A stretch of DNA of 44,738 nucleotides from NCBI GenBank assembly GCA_902779075.1, contig CACZAK010000093.1, forward strand, positions 1 to 44,738, given 5' to 3'. Positions 31,776-41,827 of this stretch are shown here, in pieces (the stretch's first letter is position 1; every line of letters starts with the position of its first letter). Source of the stretch: an uncultured bacterium. GTDB lineage: Bacteria > Verrucomicrobiota > Kiritimatiellia > RFP12 > UBA1067. The position numbers were made by a program, and so were the translations under genes. The notes under the pieces were generated by a model. It ran no database searches and was not told the DNA's origin. It saw only the letters and a program-made list of their open reading frames with translations.

Positions 31776-34088
31776 TCACTTTGTCGTTATCTTGTTTCCA
31801 CCGCCAACGACCGTAATCTTAGGCTTTACGGTCTCAAGCTTAACCGCCTTATCCAAACCCGCAAGGAACCGATCTATCGTGTCTATGTGATATTTGATGT
31901 CCTTTACATCCACATTCACAATCTCATTCGTACGGCGATGTGCATTCACATGACGGATGTCACGAATATGAAAAGCCAAAGTCTGCAACTCTTGCGCGAT
32001 ATGCGATGCGGACTGGAACTCGCGAAAACTCCCAATGAATACAGACAACAGTTCATTGAGGTCTAGTCCCTCAACCGACATAATACCATTTGCCTTAATT
32101 GCATTATACTGCAATGCGCTCAATTTCCTGACAACTCCATCCCTCCACATGTTCGTGGGATAGATAATCGGGAGCCACTCCTTAATCCATTCCGTCAACT
32201 TCACCTGAAGCGAATTCATAGCCACTTGTAACTGTGCCAAATCAGGCGCTGCAGCCTTTTCTCCTTGGGAAACAATTGGTAGCACTTCAGCAACTGGTTC
32301 GGGTACTTCCACCTTAGGCGGATCCATTCTAACAACCCCTGTCAGTTTTTCCAGAAACTCCCTCACTTTTCCCGTGATGGATCGCATCTCCAACAATTCA
32401 TAATCACTCAATATAAGGGTTGTCGTCCGAGATCGACTTGTTGCGACATTAAAGCGTCTTTCATCAAACGAGAAAGCGACATTGCGTAGCGGAAAATAGA
32501 GAATTGCATAATCAACTGTTGCCCCCTGTACCCGATCTATCGTTTCTACCGACAAGTCCAACTTGCGACCCGCTATTGCGAATCGCATTTGTATTGCCTT
32601 CGCAGAATCCTTGAACGGCGTGACAACGGCAACCTTAGCCTCTGGGTAATTCGACTCAATCTTATCAAGCACGTTCCCGAGAACACTAACTGCTGCTGGT
32701 GAAAGAACGCCATCCTCTCCTCCTGACAGTACCTCCAAGACGACACCTCCTCCAGCAGGGAAATAACGGTTGTCAATCTTTGACCAATCAAGCTTACCTG
32801 GCGCGACAGACCGAAGAGTATTACCGTAGAAAACACCCGTCAATTCAGCAGATGCCGGCATCAATCTGAAAGTTGTGGTTATTCTGAAACTAGGTACATT
32901 TGACCCAAGTACAAACGATGTCAGTCCATCAGCCTGTGTAACCGCATTCCAACGTTTGTACTCTGGTTTGTTCTCCGCGAGAACGATTGGCGCAAGCTGC
33001 ATCGGATCACCGACGACAAGACAGTTAGTTCCAAGCCGTAGCAATGCAGCAATTGTTGTCAAATATGCCTGTGACGCCTCTTCTACCACAACAAGATCAT
33101 AAAGAGGAACGCCCTTGGATTCCTTGATATGACGAAACTGATATGAGATTTTATAATATGTCGCAAATACGGCCTCGCCCTTAGGCGCAATAAAATCCGA
33201 ATCCGCGTCTTTCAACCCTCTTGCCGACACAGCTTCGTCAGAAGTCAACATGGTTTTAGATAATTTCCCTGACGACAAGTAATTCGCCAATGGGGGTTGC
33301 GCAATAAGTTCCATCAACGCCCTATTGGTCATAGCCGTCACGCAAATAGACTTCCCCTTGGCAAGATAATCGGCAATCACCTGTGCGGCATTGAAACTCT
33401 TGCCTGTACCGGGTGGCCCCTGAAGCACGATCTTGCCTTGTTCAGACAAGGCACTCAACAACGTCTTAGAGATTCCGTCCTTTTTCTTCGAATCATACGC
33501 AAGAAGTTGTGGCTTCCATTCATCATAGCGAATCACAGGCTTGCACATCAACACGCTATCATCTGAATTGTTCTCAATGTAATCGATAAGGTTGGCAAGA
33601 TAACGAGTCGGTGGTTCCGATTCATACATCAAGACATGCAACTTGATTCCTTCGGCAAGAGCTCCCTTGATTTTCCTAAACATTCGAGCACCAACTGATG
33701 AGCAACCCACAATCGCGGAGCCAGAATCGTTATCGCTAAGATGGTACAAAGGTAAAGCGTAGGAAGAAGACGAATGAAATACCTCCTTGCAAAGAAAATC
33801 CGCAAACGAACAATTCCAGTCGCGCGGCGACTCGCCCCAGCGCTCACGAGCCGCACGCTTTACTAGGACAAACGACCTTTGGACCTTTAATCGCGGCACA
33901 TTCCTCTTGTCGAAACGGAACACCACATGGCCCCGCTCCTCACTTAGACCATGTACCGTCGCATAATTGACCCGTCCATTTTCTATCAGCTGCTTCATTG
34001 GAGCACGGAGTAACCGACGATACTCCTCTAGCATTTCATGAATTTGGTCCTTGAAAAAATAAGTATAATTTGTCAGTGTCTCGTTCAT
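31776..34088 (-). CDS. SF1 (Upf1/Dna2-like) helicase with C-terminal Swt1-type HEPN domain
   Basis: 770 residues; GAGGAG lies eight bases before ATG 34088. Helicase motifs in order: GPPGTGKS (Walker A, ~225), VVVEEASQA (motif II, ~333), VVGDPMQLAP (motif III), TTFRL (motif IV region), VETIDRVQGATVDYAI (motif V) and RFNVATSRSRTTTLIL (motif VI). The last ~120 residues (WIKEWLPIIYP...HIRDIRHVNAHR) form a helical domain like the HEPN domain of Swt1, with an Arg-xxxx-His type end. A nucleic-acid translocase tied to a HEPN module is a recurrent defence design. It follows the 2025-residue protein by nine bases. Confidence 0.82.
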   Translation of the reverse strand: MNETLTNYTYFFKDQIHEMLEEYRRLLRAPMKQLIENGRVNYATVHGLSEERGHVVFRFDKRNVPRLKVQRSFVLVKRAARERWGESPRDWNCSFADFLCKEVFHSSSSYALPLYHLSDNDSGSAIVGCSSVGARMFRKIKGALAEGIKLHVLMYESEPPTRYLANLIDYIENNSDDSVLMCKPVIRYDEWKPQLLAYDSKKKDGISKTLLSALSEQGKIVLQGPPGTGKSFNAAQVIADYLAKGKSICVTAMTNRALMELIAQPPLANYLSSGKLSKTMLTSDEAVSARGLKDADSDFIAPKGEAVFATYYKISYQFRHIKESKGVPLYDLVVVEEASQAYLTTIAALLRLGTNCLVVGDPMQLAPIVLAENKPEYKRWNAVTQADGLTSFVLGSNVPSFRITTTFRLMPASAELTGVFYGNTLRSVAPGKLDWSKIDNRYFPAGGGVVLEVLSGGEDGVLSPAAVSVLGNVLDKIESNYPEAKVAVVTPFKDSAKAIQMRFAIAGRKLDLSVETIDRVQGATVDYAILYFPLRNVAFSFDERRFNVATSRSRTTTLILSDYELLEMRSITGKVREFLEKLTGVVRMDPPKVEVPEPVAEVLPIVSQGEKAAAPDLAQLQVAMNSLQVKLTEWIKEWLPIIYPTNMWRDGVVRKLSALQYNAIKANGIMSVEGLDLNELLSVFIGSFREFQSASHIAQELQTLAFHIRDIRHVNAHRRTNEIVNVDVKDIKYHIDTIDRFLAGLDKAVKLETVKPKITVVGGGNKITTK

Positions 34089-34097
34089 TTTGGCTCC

Positions 34098-37000
34098 TCA
34101 ATAATCATCGTTATCCTGCTCTTCATCCGCACCCATTTCGCGACCTATCGAGTCGGCGAACTTCATATCCTCCCTAAATGCGGCATCATAATTACAAGTT
34201 GCTTTCACACGCAAAAGAGAATATATACTGAAATCAGAAAGCTCTGGATCAAACTCAAACAAGCGCAAAGTACGGTTTAGGCGTGATTCCGCCGTTTCTC
34301 CATGAACACGTATGACACCAAGATTATCACCTATTGCCGTCAACAAATCGTCACGGCATCTAAAATACTTAAAACCATTTGGCAGATGATTCAACACGGC
34401 ACATACAACATATTTAGTGTTATCGGGCTTCGCCAGCCGAGTCCACCATCGTGGCGGTAAATACGCAACCCCCTTGCGAGCACTGATTACATGTATCTGC
34501 CGTCCGTCGTTAGTTTCTATTGTGGAAGCGCGAAATGTCTTCCTGTTACTATAGACATCTCGAACAAAATCGGCTTCTAACATCCGCGGCTCATATCCTT
34601 GCGCCTTCAAACTGTTAAACAGGCGAATACATACTAAGCGATTTTCGTCATTCATCTGTTCAACAGTCAGATCGTTACCAAAAATACGGAACATTTGTTC
34701 TTCCTCTTCTTCAGAGTACTTTTTTTCAGGCTCAGGTTCTTCGGGCGGAACCCTTTCCTGTTCCGTTTCTTCACCGTGGGTTTGAACGACTTCTACAGCG
34801 ACAGATTCTTCCTTCTCCTTTTCGGTCATTTGAGCGACGTCTACAGCGACAGGTTCTTCTTTCTCCTTTTCGGTCACCTGATTGGACGCGCGTTCCTTTT
34901 CGCGCAACCTATCACATACCAAACCGTGAACATTTGGGAATAGTTCGCTTAGTTTTTGCATGAACTGCTCGCCTGCCACCAGGTCAACCTTGTCCAACGC
35001 TATAGTTTTAGCCAACCGACGATCTCCACCACTTGTATCAAGTGCCATTTTAAGATCGTCAAGTGAGTATTGCTTTTTGCAGACTTTGTCCCATAGTTCA
35101 GCAACCATTTCCCCAAATACGAATTTGCTTTGCCAATCATCGACAAAGTAGAAACTATCACCCTTAGGGAGGAATGTGCCGTGTTCAGCTCGCAACCACT
35201 CATTATCCTTACATTGGACAACAAAACCACTGCATTTGAGGAATTTAAGACACTTAAGTCTCGAATACATCTCGGAGAACTCTTGTTCCCACCCATCAGG
35301 ATAACGATCTGCCAGAAACACCAGCATTCGCACCGCGATGTCAGAGATCACTTTATCACTTATTGCTAGTTCATCAACTGGCTCAATCTCGACATTGCCA
35401 TCATCAACTAATTGGACCCCCATCCATTGAAGCGCAACCTCCACTTCGATCCTCATGGTATCAGCACCTTCGCCACCAATGCCGAGTCCTGTCAGATCCA
35501 TAACGTGCGGGTCATTTGCAAACAGCCGTACTTGACCAGAATTCTTCCGGCGAATAGCACACAACTCTTTGATTCCCGCAAGCTTCTTCTGCCCGTTCCG
35601 CCATTTGGCCCGCTCGTCATTTCTATATTTATCAACCAAATCACGAGATGCTGTAGCACACCATTTTGCAATCCACTGCAATACCTTTCCGCGCATCTTG
35701 TACATCTTGCAATCTGAATCAACAAGTAAAAACGCCAATGAGTCTTCAACAGACAAGGATGTTTTCATTTCAAGTTGCGACAGACAATCCTTGTCGATCC
35801 CATCTATCATTGGAAGTTTGGAATCACTGTCGGGTAATCTCAGAACATAATCCTCTATACAAGAATGATAAAGTTCTTCGGGCTTGCGTACTTCGCCCGT
35901 TCTATCCAACACACACGGCAAGTCCGCCTTGAGGTAATCTTTGACTTCGTTCCAATCTGATTCTTTCTGTAGAAGATATTTCGTCCAAAAATACTTGCAA
36001 AATTCCTTGTCCGAAAGTAGCGCAACATCTGCTTCTGAAAACTTTGATTTGATGCCTATTCCCTTGAGGAACTCCGTTATGCCCTCAACCTCACGATATA
36101 TCTCTGCCACATATACATCATTGCATTTATCAAACAACTCAAATTCGCACAATGGCATATATTCATTCGACAACCTCATTTCAGTCGGCACAAGCAATCT
36201 GCCGCTTTTGGTGAACAGACGAAGTTTCTTTATTGCATCACAACATCCACTATCATTGAGCATTTGTAACGCATTACCAGATGCCAACGCGCCGATAAAT
36301 GCCTTGTGGTAATCCTTGAAATCAGTATCACTTACACCGTCCAAAACAAATTTATCTTGCCTTTCAAGATATTCTTCAAGCCGCTTCTTTAGGATTTCCT
36401 TCTCGTCTAAAGCCTTCAACCCCAACCGTACCCAATACCCATGCGCCTTGTCATCCTCGCAAAGTACATCATCGAGGATCTTAATCTCGCCAGAAATAAT
36501 TTCAACATCAATCTCTGTCGGAAGGTACACATCTTGGATTCCAACATTTAGAGTCTTACTTCCTCTAACAAGGACTGGCAGATTCTTAAGTTCTCCAACT
36601 TGATCGTCATTTAGCAAGCCTATCTTCGTTGACATAAACTTATGAAACGCAATCACGCTTTCACGGGAATCAAGATTCAGATGCGGCGCAAGCGATTCCC
36701 TAAATGTCTTTCCAAAGTTGTCAGCGTCTTCCACATACCCTTTTGCCCCCAAAAGATCGAACAGTTGTTTTTGCGCGGAATACTTATCGTTCAAGACGAC
36801 AATAGCCTCCTCCTTGACCCACCCGTTTCTTATCCACTGAAGCAATTTCTCATCATAACAAAAAACTAACTTACCTACACGCTGAACCATTCCACCATTC
36901 GCATCAAGAACAGGCCAAGAAGATATCTGTTCCTTTATCCATTCAGGATTGACAACTTTGCCGGACAAACAATCGGCAAGAAAATCATAGAATCCTAAAT

Positions 37001-40000
37001 CACATCTTTCATCAATCATTCTCTCCCGAATCTGCGTCTTAAACTTATCTGCAATGGAAACCAACACATTTCGCAAGTCCCACTTACGCACCAATCCCCA
37101 GTCTTTAAGAAAAGCACGTACATCAGCACCTCCCTCACCTAAGAAATACCCTTTAGCGCAAAATCCAATCCATTCTTGGCAAATCCATTGAGAGTCAAGT
37201 TTTGGTGGTAACATTTGCTCATCGCAAAAAAACAACGTATATTTGGGGCTCTCCAAAGCATCTATGTAAGTGTCGTTGTCTAGGACAACAGGAATACTCT
37301 GCAGAAACTCTTGGGGGAACCGAGGTACATCTTCACCGTATCTGTACCATCTATACTTTCTTGTACCTGGATCCAAACATTGGACAGGCGATTTTGCCTT
37401 GTATGTTTTATATTTAGCAATAAAAGTAAGTAATAATTTCCCAACTGATAATTGGCACATCAATTGGCGTGCCTTTGCACGATTGGCAGAGGAAAATATC
37501 ACATCACAAATAATCGTTCGTGGATCAAACGTCTTAAACCACTTCTCTTCAACACCTTGAACGCGGGAAGTTGAAGTTGGGTAATAACGAAAACAAAATG
37601 CCATATCCTTCAGATACTTTTCAATGTCCGCATGAAAGTACATCTCTTGTGGTGTGCCAAGCGCTCCCTTGTCATCAAGGAATATTTTGGCAGACTTGAA
37701 CAGTTCCAGTTTGCCCGTCCCATCCAAGTATTTAAAGAATTGCTGATTGGCCATAGGATTCGTCAACCATTCTTGGAACGACTCATTGGCCAAAGCTTCT
37801 ACAAGCTTATCAAAATCAAACTCTTGAATTCCTAACAATCTCTTATACCGCTTAACAAACAAGTCAAAGTCTTTGCTGTCGCGTAATAACTTATGGGGGA
37901 TAGCACCACTATTATATTCAAGGCGTTCCCATACAGACTCGCCCAACGCCTTGAGAATCCCAGTAGAATCAAATACGATTTCCGAAGTAGCGACAAGGCA
38001 ACTATTTGATGAAGGAATCCGGAGCCCCGGCAACCTAGCTTCAAATCCCCTTCGAAACTCCTCGATAAACTCAACAACCTTAGACGATCTATTTTTTTCG
38101 CATTCATCGAAGTCTGGTATCAATGCAAATATGGAATCATAGTCATATTCTCCGGAGCGTATAAGCGAATCAATCCACTCAAAGAACTTATCGCCAGCAA
38201 TCCGAGCAAAATCCTTGTTTAAAGGAACAGAATACTCTATATCACTACGAGCCCCATTGGGAATCATGTCCGTGTTCATAAGGAACTTAAATCCCCAACC
38301 CGATTTTCTAGCAGGCAAATAGCAGTATAGTATACTATTCGCCTCAGGGACAAGTCGTCGCCCCGATATTTTACATGCAAATGAAACGCTAGTCTTTTGC
38401 ATTCCGCGATACTTGGGCGGTATTCGACAATTCTCTTTATCCGTATCCAACTGGCTGTCTATATTATCCCGCATTTCATCCGAAACCACTTGTTCGTATG
38501 TACTCTGGCACCATCCATTTCCATTCCTATTTAACTCCCACTGCTCATTTGGAAGGACTATCCTAACTTTCCCAAGTTTAGGAATGAACAATATGGCCCT
38601 TTCATCTTTAAATATTTCCCTTAAAATATTTTCAAAAGAACCCGATCCTCGCCCAAGTTTATTGCTATCCCGAGGAAATAACTTAAATACAACGCGATAC
38701 TCCGACGTGATGATTTCATTGGACTGCGCCAGTACCGGAGTTTTCATCCACGGCAGATCGTGTATCTTTTCTTCACGTTCGTCAAATGAGAAATTGAACT
38801 CACCACTCCTTATTATCACCTTGTTGTTAAACCTAAAGACGGTCTTAAACCCAATACCCTTATAGCCAATTGCATTAGGGTTGTCGCTTTTGTCACGATA
38901 ATTTATCGTACATATTGCCGCAACATTTCTAGCGGTAAAGGCCTCACCGGTATGGCTAAATGTTAAACCGTCATCCTCAATCTTTATCTCTACATCTACA
39001 GTGTCATCATGCGGATAATCATTAGCATTCTGTAATAATTCGTAAATGAAGACATCATCACCGGCCTCGGCAAGTTGCTTGCCAAGCATATCATACGTAT
39101 TCTTCATCTCTTCTATCGCGCCGCCAGGCGATTCTGCCACAGCATTATACAAACGCATTACAATGTCAGAAGCATTAACTCGGACAACTGGCTTCTCAGT
39201 ATTAACTCCTATCTCAAGAATATTAGCACGATTAAGGTTTGTGAATTTCCATCCAAAGGCATAATACCCCTCAGAGTTACAACCAAGCTTCACCCAATTT
39301 CCAATAATTGGCAACACGCCTTCTTGCCAAGGATCCTCAGGATCAGGAGAATTAATAATATAATACTTCTTGATCTCGTTAAAATCGGGACCACGAACCT
39401 CCTTTACAACCAACTCGCCTCGTTCGCGAACAAGCCTGACAATCAATTCATGCTTCTTGCTACCAATCCAGTGCATAGCCCGTAAAAACGATTCTTGTAC
39501 ACTAATAACTTGGTCTGTCTTCTCAACACGAAACAAGCGTGTCATTGATCTGATTATTTCTGCATCACGATTATTGTTACTCTGATAATCCGAAAACGCA
39601 TCTCTAATCTGTTTTGCAACATCTGACGATCGAAACCAACTCATGCAAATAACATCTCTATACTCACGCGGTACATTCCGCAAATGTTCTAAAATCACTC
39701 GCCTGATAATATTCGTCTTACCGTTACATTGAGCGTCTAATTGAAACACTAATTCCAGTACATTGGCTCTATAGTGTCGCCGCGAACTATACAACACGCC
39801 AGATACAATTTGATGTTTCTCACTCTGCATCAGAGCCACCTCTAAATGCTTTTCTGAGAAAGTGAGACGCTCTATTCGCCGTGCACACTTTTTGCCTGCA
39901 TCATACTCGACCACATCAAATACTATGACATCCCCCTCTTGCGGCAATGTACCATCTACAGGCCAATCGGAAAACTTGAAATAATAATCTACTTCTTTTC

Positions 40001-40175
40001 GCCCATCTATGTTCGTCAATCCAAACACATTAGAAGCAATAAAACCATATCCATCCTTTTCAGGCGTCGGCAGGAGCACTCTCCTAACAAATCCAATTGC
40101 GCGTGGGCGCTTAACAGATTTGTCTCGCTTTGTGTCGTGGTTTTTCATAGTCATCACATGACTCCGTCTGAACAT
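34098..40175 (-). CDS. Giant protein: cold-shock-like domain, sacsin-type GHKL ATPase, long helical body
   Basis: 2025 residues; the ATG overlaps the previous stop as TAATG. Residues ~25-105 (GFVRRVLLP, DGYGFIASNVFG, DYYFKFSDWP, QEGDVIVFDV) look like a cold-shock/OB nucleic-acid-binding domain. Residues ~355-520 hold a GHKL ATPase of the sacsin/Hsp90 type: FIYELLQNANDYPHD (N-box), GYKGIGFKTVFRF (G-box) and EFNFSFDER. The rest is mostly alpha/beta without motifs I can name. Near residue 1780 a 17-residue tandem duplication (TEKEKEEPVAVDVAQ-type) makes an acidic linker, and the C-terminal ~200 residues form a separate domain (RQIHVISARKGVAYLPPRW). Sacsin-type ATPases beside helicases occur in predicted defence operons; this exact architecture I do not recall. 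Confidence 0.75.
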   Translation of the reverse strand: MFRRSHVMTMKNHDTKRDKSVKRPRAIGFVRRVLLPTPEKDGYGFIASNVFGLTNIDGRKEVDYYFKFSDWPVDGTLPQEGDVIVFDVVEYDAGKKCARRIERLTFSEKHLEVALMQSEKHQIVSGVLYSSRRHYRANVLELVFQLDAQCNGKTNIIRRVILEHLRNVPREYRDVICMSWFRSSDVAKQIRDAFSDYQSNNNRDAEIIRSMTRLFRVEKTDQVISVQESFLRAMHWIGSKKHELIVRLVRERGELVVKEVRGPDFNEIKKYYIINSPDPEDPWQEGVLPIIGNWVKLGCNSEGYYAFGWKFTNLNRANILEIGVNTEKPVVRVNASDIVMRLYNAVAESPGGAIEEMKNTYDMLGKQLAEAGDDVFIYELLQNANDYPHDDTVDVEIKIEDDGLTFSHTGEAFTARNVAAICTINYRDKSDNPNAIGYKGIGFKTVFRFNNKVIIRSGEFNFSFDEREEKIHDLPWMKTPVLAQSNEIITSEYRVVFKLFPRDSNKLGRGSGSFENILREIFKDERAILFIPKLGKVRIVLPNEQWELNRNGNGWCQSTYEQVVSDEMRDNIDSQLDTDKENCRIPPKYRGMQKTSVSFACKISGRRLVPEANSILYCYLPARKSGWGFKFLMNTDMIPNGARSDIEYSVPLNKDFARIAGDKFFEWIDSLIRSGEYDYDSIFALIPDFDECEKNRSSKVVEFIEEFRRGFEARLPGLRIPSSNSCLVATSEIVFDSTGILKALGESVWERLEYNSGAIPHKLLRDSKDFDLFVKRYKRLLGIQEFDFDKLVEALANESFQEWLTNPMANQQFFKYLDGTGKLELFKSAKIFLDDKGALGTPQEMYFHADIEKYLKDMAFCFRYYPTSTSRVQGVEEKWFKTFDPRTIICDVIFSSANRAKARQLMCQLSVGKLLLTFIAKYKTYKAKSPVQCLDPGTRKYRWYRYGEDVPRFPQEFLQSIPVVLDNDTYIDALESPKYTLFFCDEQMLPPKLDSQWICQEWIGFCAKGYFLGEGGADVRAFLKDWGLVRKWDLRNVLVSIADKFKTQIRERMIDERCDLGFYDFLADCLSGKVVNPEWIKEQISSWPVLDANGGMVQRVGKLVFCYDEKLLQWIRNGWVKEEAIVVLNDKYSAQKQLFDLLGAKGYVEDADNFGKTFRESLAPHLNLDSRESVIAFHKFMSTKIGLLNDDQVGELKNLPVLVRGSKTLNVGIQDVYLPTEIDVEIISGEIKILDDVLCEDDKAHGYWVRLGLKALDEKEILKKRLEEYLERQDKFVLDGVSDTDFKDYHKAFIGALASGNALQMLNDSGCCDAIKKLRLFTKSGRLLVPTEMRLSNEYMPLCEFELFDKCNDVYVAEIYREVEGITEFLKGIGIKSKFSEADVALLSDKEFCKYFWTKYLLQKESDWNEVKDYLKADLPCVLDRTGEVRKPEELYHSCIEDYVLRLPDSDSKLPMIDGIDKDCLSQLEMKTSLSVEDSLAFLLVDSDCKMYKMRGKVLQWIAKWCATASRDLVDKYRNDERAKWRNGQKKLAGIKELCAIRRKNSGQVRLFANDPHVMDLTGLGIGGEGADTMRIEVEVALQWMGVQLVDDGNVEIEPVDELAISDKVISDIAVRMLVFLADRYPDGWEQEFSEMYSRLKCLKFLKCSGFVVQCKDNEWLRAEHGTFLPKGDSFYFVDDWQSKFVFGEMVAELWDKVCKKQYSLDDLKMALDTSGGDRRLAKTIALDKVDLVAGEQFMQKLSELFPNVHGLVCDRLREKERASNQVTEKEKEEPVAVDVAQMTEKEKEESVAVEVVQTHGEETEQERVPPEEPEPEKKYSEEEEEQMFRIFGNDLTVEQMNDENRLVCIRLFNSLKAQGYEPRMLEADFVRDVYSNRKTFRASTIETNDGRQIHVISARKGVAYLPPRWWTRLAKPDNTKYVVCAVLNHLPNGFKYFRCRDDLLTAIGDNLGVIRVHGETAESRLNRTLRLFEFDPELSDFSIYSLLRVKATCNYDAAFREDMKFADSIGREMGADEEQDNDDY

Positions 40176-40645
40176 TAAAGATTTTCTATTCTTGGATATA
40201 AAGCGTTTAAAACTTTTAGAATCACAGCCGCACCTTCTTCCACAAGCTTTTGATTGCGTTCATCAGATAACAATTTATTCCCATGGAACAAATTACACCT
40301 AACCTGATAGATGGCATTAAAAAGCGCTCCGTTGTCGCCCTTTTGTGTACTCCATTTTTTAGCATCATGCCCTAGCCTTTCATCTATCACCGGAGACTTC
40401 AAATACTCTGAGACGCAACCAGTTGCATCAAAAGGATCAATTGACAATTCCTGACAACATTTCGACATATATAAAGACATCTTCTCTCGCTCATTGTGCC
40501 TCTTCATTTGTTCACTTGATCTATTGAAATCACGACCTTCATAAAGAAAATTCAAGGCAATATAAGCCGATATGAATTTGTCATACGGATCATCCTCGCA
40601 ATTCGCTCTATCAATCCATCCCTTAACGATATCCAAATCTTTCAT
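40175..40645 (-). CDS. HEPN-type protein with RX4H motif
   Basis: 156 residues; GGAGGAGG precedes ATG 40645. All-helical, with YDKFISAYIALNFLYEGRDF early and IYQVRCNLFHGNKLLSDERNQKLVEEGA late. RCNLFH is the Arg-X4-His active-site motif of HEPN ribonucleases, in the usual place before the last helices (ApeA/MAE_28990-like forms). In a CARF-linked operon a HEPN RNase is the expected kind of effector. The frame joins the giant gene by TAATG, so both are made together. Confidence 0.78.
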   Translation of the reverse strand: MKDLDIVKGWIDRANCEDDPYDKFISAYIALNFLYEGRDFNRSSEQMKRHNEREKMSLYMSKCCQELSIDPFDATGCVSEYLKSPVIDERLGHDAKKWSTQKGDNGALFNAIYQVRCNLFHGNKLLSDERNQKLVEEGAAVILKVLNALYPRIENL

Positions 40646-40663
40646 TGTCCTCCTCCAACTTGA

Positions 40664-41827
40664 TCAATAACTACTACATACTAATTTACAGCCAATGTTA
40701 AACGCAAGTCGATCACGGCAACGCCACTTGATACGCGAGAGCGGGAACATGACGGCGCGACCGCGTTGTGGTACAAGTGACTCAGCATCTGCAAAACCGG
40801 CCTTCTTCAGCTTGCCGCGAAGGTTAGACATGGTCTTGTAGATGTCTTCAATGTCAGATTCATTTGTGAAGAGTGATCCCTCCTGAAACGATGCGAGCCA
40901 ATCACATGAAGATACTTTGGGCGCTTTATGCGCATCAAGAAGCCGCCGATGATGTTCCTTTGCATCAACGCCGCTTGCCAGCAAAAGCAACATGGCAAAA
41001 CACGGACGGCTCATGGCGACTTGTCGACCGTTGAGCGTCACCCAACCATTCCATGCGTCAATCTCGATCTCTGGATAGGCGACGGCGGGCGGGGCGACGG
41101 TCTGTACCTTGGAGATAAGCGTGCGATAGGATGGCGGAATATTCTTGAACTTCTCCTGATACCAGCCGCGCATACGTACGAACGGAACTTCGAACAATTC
41201 GCTCTGCACCTTGTTCGCCCTGTACTTTTTTCCTGTTGCCTTTGCTGTGTAGGACACGCCCGGCTCGGGGAAGAAGAACGGCGGTTCCACGCCTTGCTCA
41301 AACACCGGCGGCAGAAGGACATGGTAAACCTTGTCCCGTTCGCGGCCGAGGAGCGTCATGCACGAGAAGAGAAGCGCGCTCATGGTTTTGCGACCGCCCG
41401 CGATGGAGCAGAGGATGGTGGTTTCGGTGTCCTCCGTGTATTTGCGCAGTTCGCCAAGCATGAAGTCTGCCGCGCGCAGGTTGTCCGTGCCCGTGCGCAG
41501 ATCAACTATCTCGTTCCCGCTCTCGTCAGGCATGACACGGATGGATGTTTCGCCGAAGACGAGCTTGCCGTCGATCGCGATCTTTTCCTTCCGCAACGCC
41601 GCCTTAAGCCGTTCCCACACGCTGGGCTCGCCCGACATGACCGCCGTGCGCAAGGCATCCTTGCCGGACTTCGTCGTAATCACCACGATCTCGTCCGGCA
41701 CGACGGGTTGTTCCTGGTGCGCGAGCGCCCACACCGTCTCCGTCAGCACCGCCGGGGACGTGCCCATGCCCGCAATTAAGATTGTGCGGTCACGCGAGAC
41801 GCGTAACCCTACCGTTGTCGCGCTCAT
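40664..41827 (-). CDS. CARF-domain protein of the Cas_NE0113 family with C-terminal winged-helix-like domain
   Basis: Met at 41827 (strong GGAGGTGAT upstream; overlaps the previous stop as ATGA). Residues ~10-210 show TILIAGMGTSPAVLTETVWAL, DEIVVITTKSGKDAL and CSIAGGRKTMSALLFS, signatures of the NE0113/CARF Rossmann-like family that binds cyclic oligoadenylates in type III CRISPR; some relatives are ring nucleases. After ~250 comes WVTLNGRQVAMSRPCFAMLLLLAS and DIYKTMSNLRGKLKKAGF, like a winged-helix output domain. No cas10, crRNA array or CD-NTase lies in the window, so the signal source is unknown. It could sense a nucleotide made elsewhere or act independently of CRISPR. Confidence 0.8.
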   Translation of the reverse strand: MSATTVGLRVSRDRTILIAGMGTSPAVLTETVWALAHQEQPVVPDEIVVITTKSGKDALRTAVMSGEPSVWERLKAALRKEKIAIDGKLVFGETSIRVMPDESGNEIVDLRTGTDNLRAADFMLGELRKYTEDTETTILCSIAGGRKTMSALLFSCMTLLGRERDKVYHVLLPPVFEQGVEPPFFFPEPGVSYTAKATGKKYRANKVQSELFEVPFVRMRGWYQEKFKNIPPSYRTLISKVQTVAPPAVAYPEIEIDAWNGWVTLNGRQVAMSRPCFAMLLLLASGVDAKEHHRRLLDAHKAPKVSSCDWLASFQEGSLFTNESDIEDIYKTMSNLRGKLKKAGFADAESLVPQRGRAVMFPLSRIKWRCRDRLAFNIGCKLVCSSY

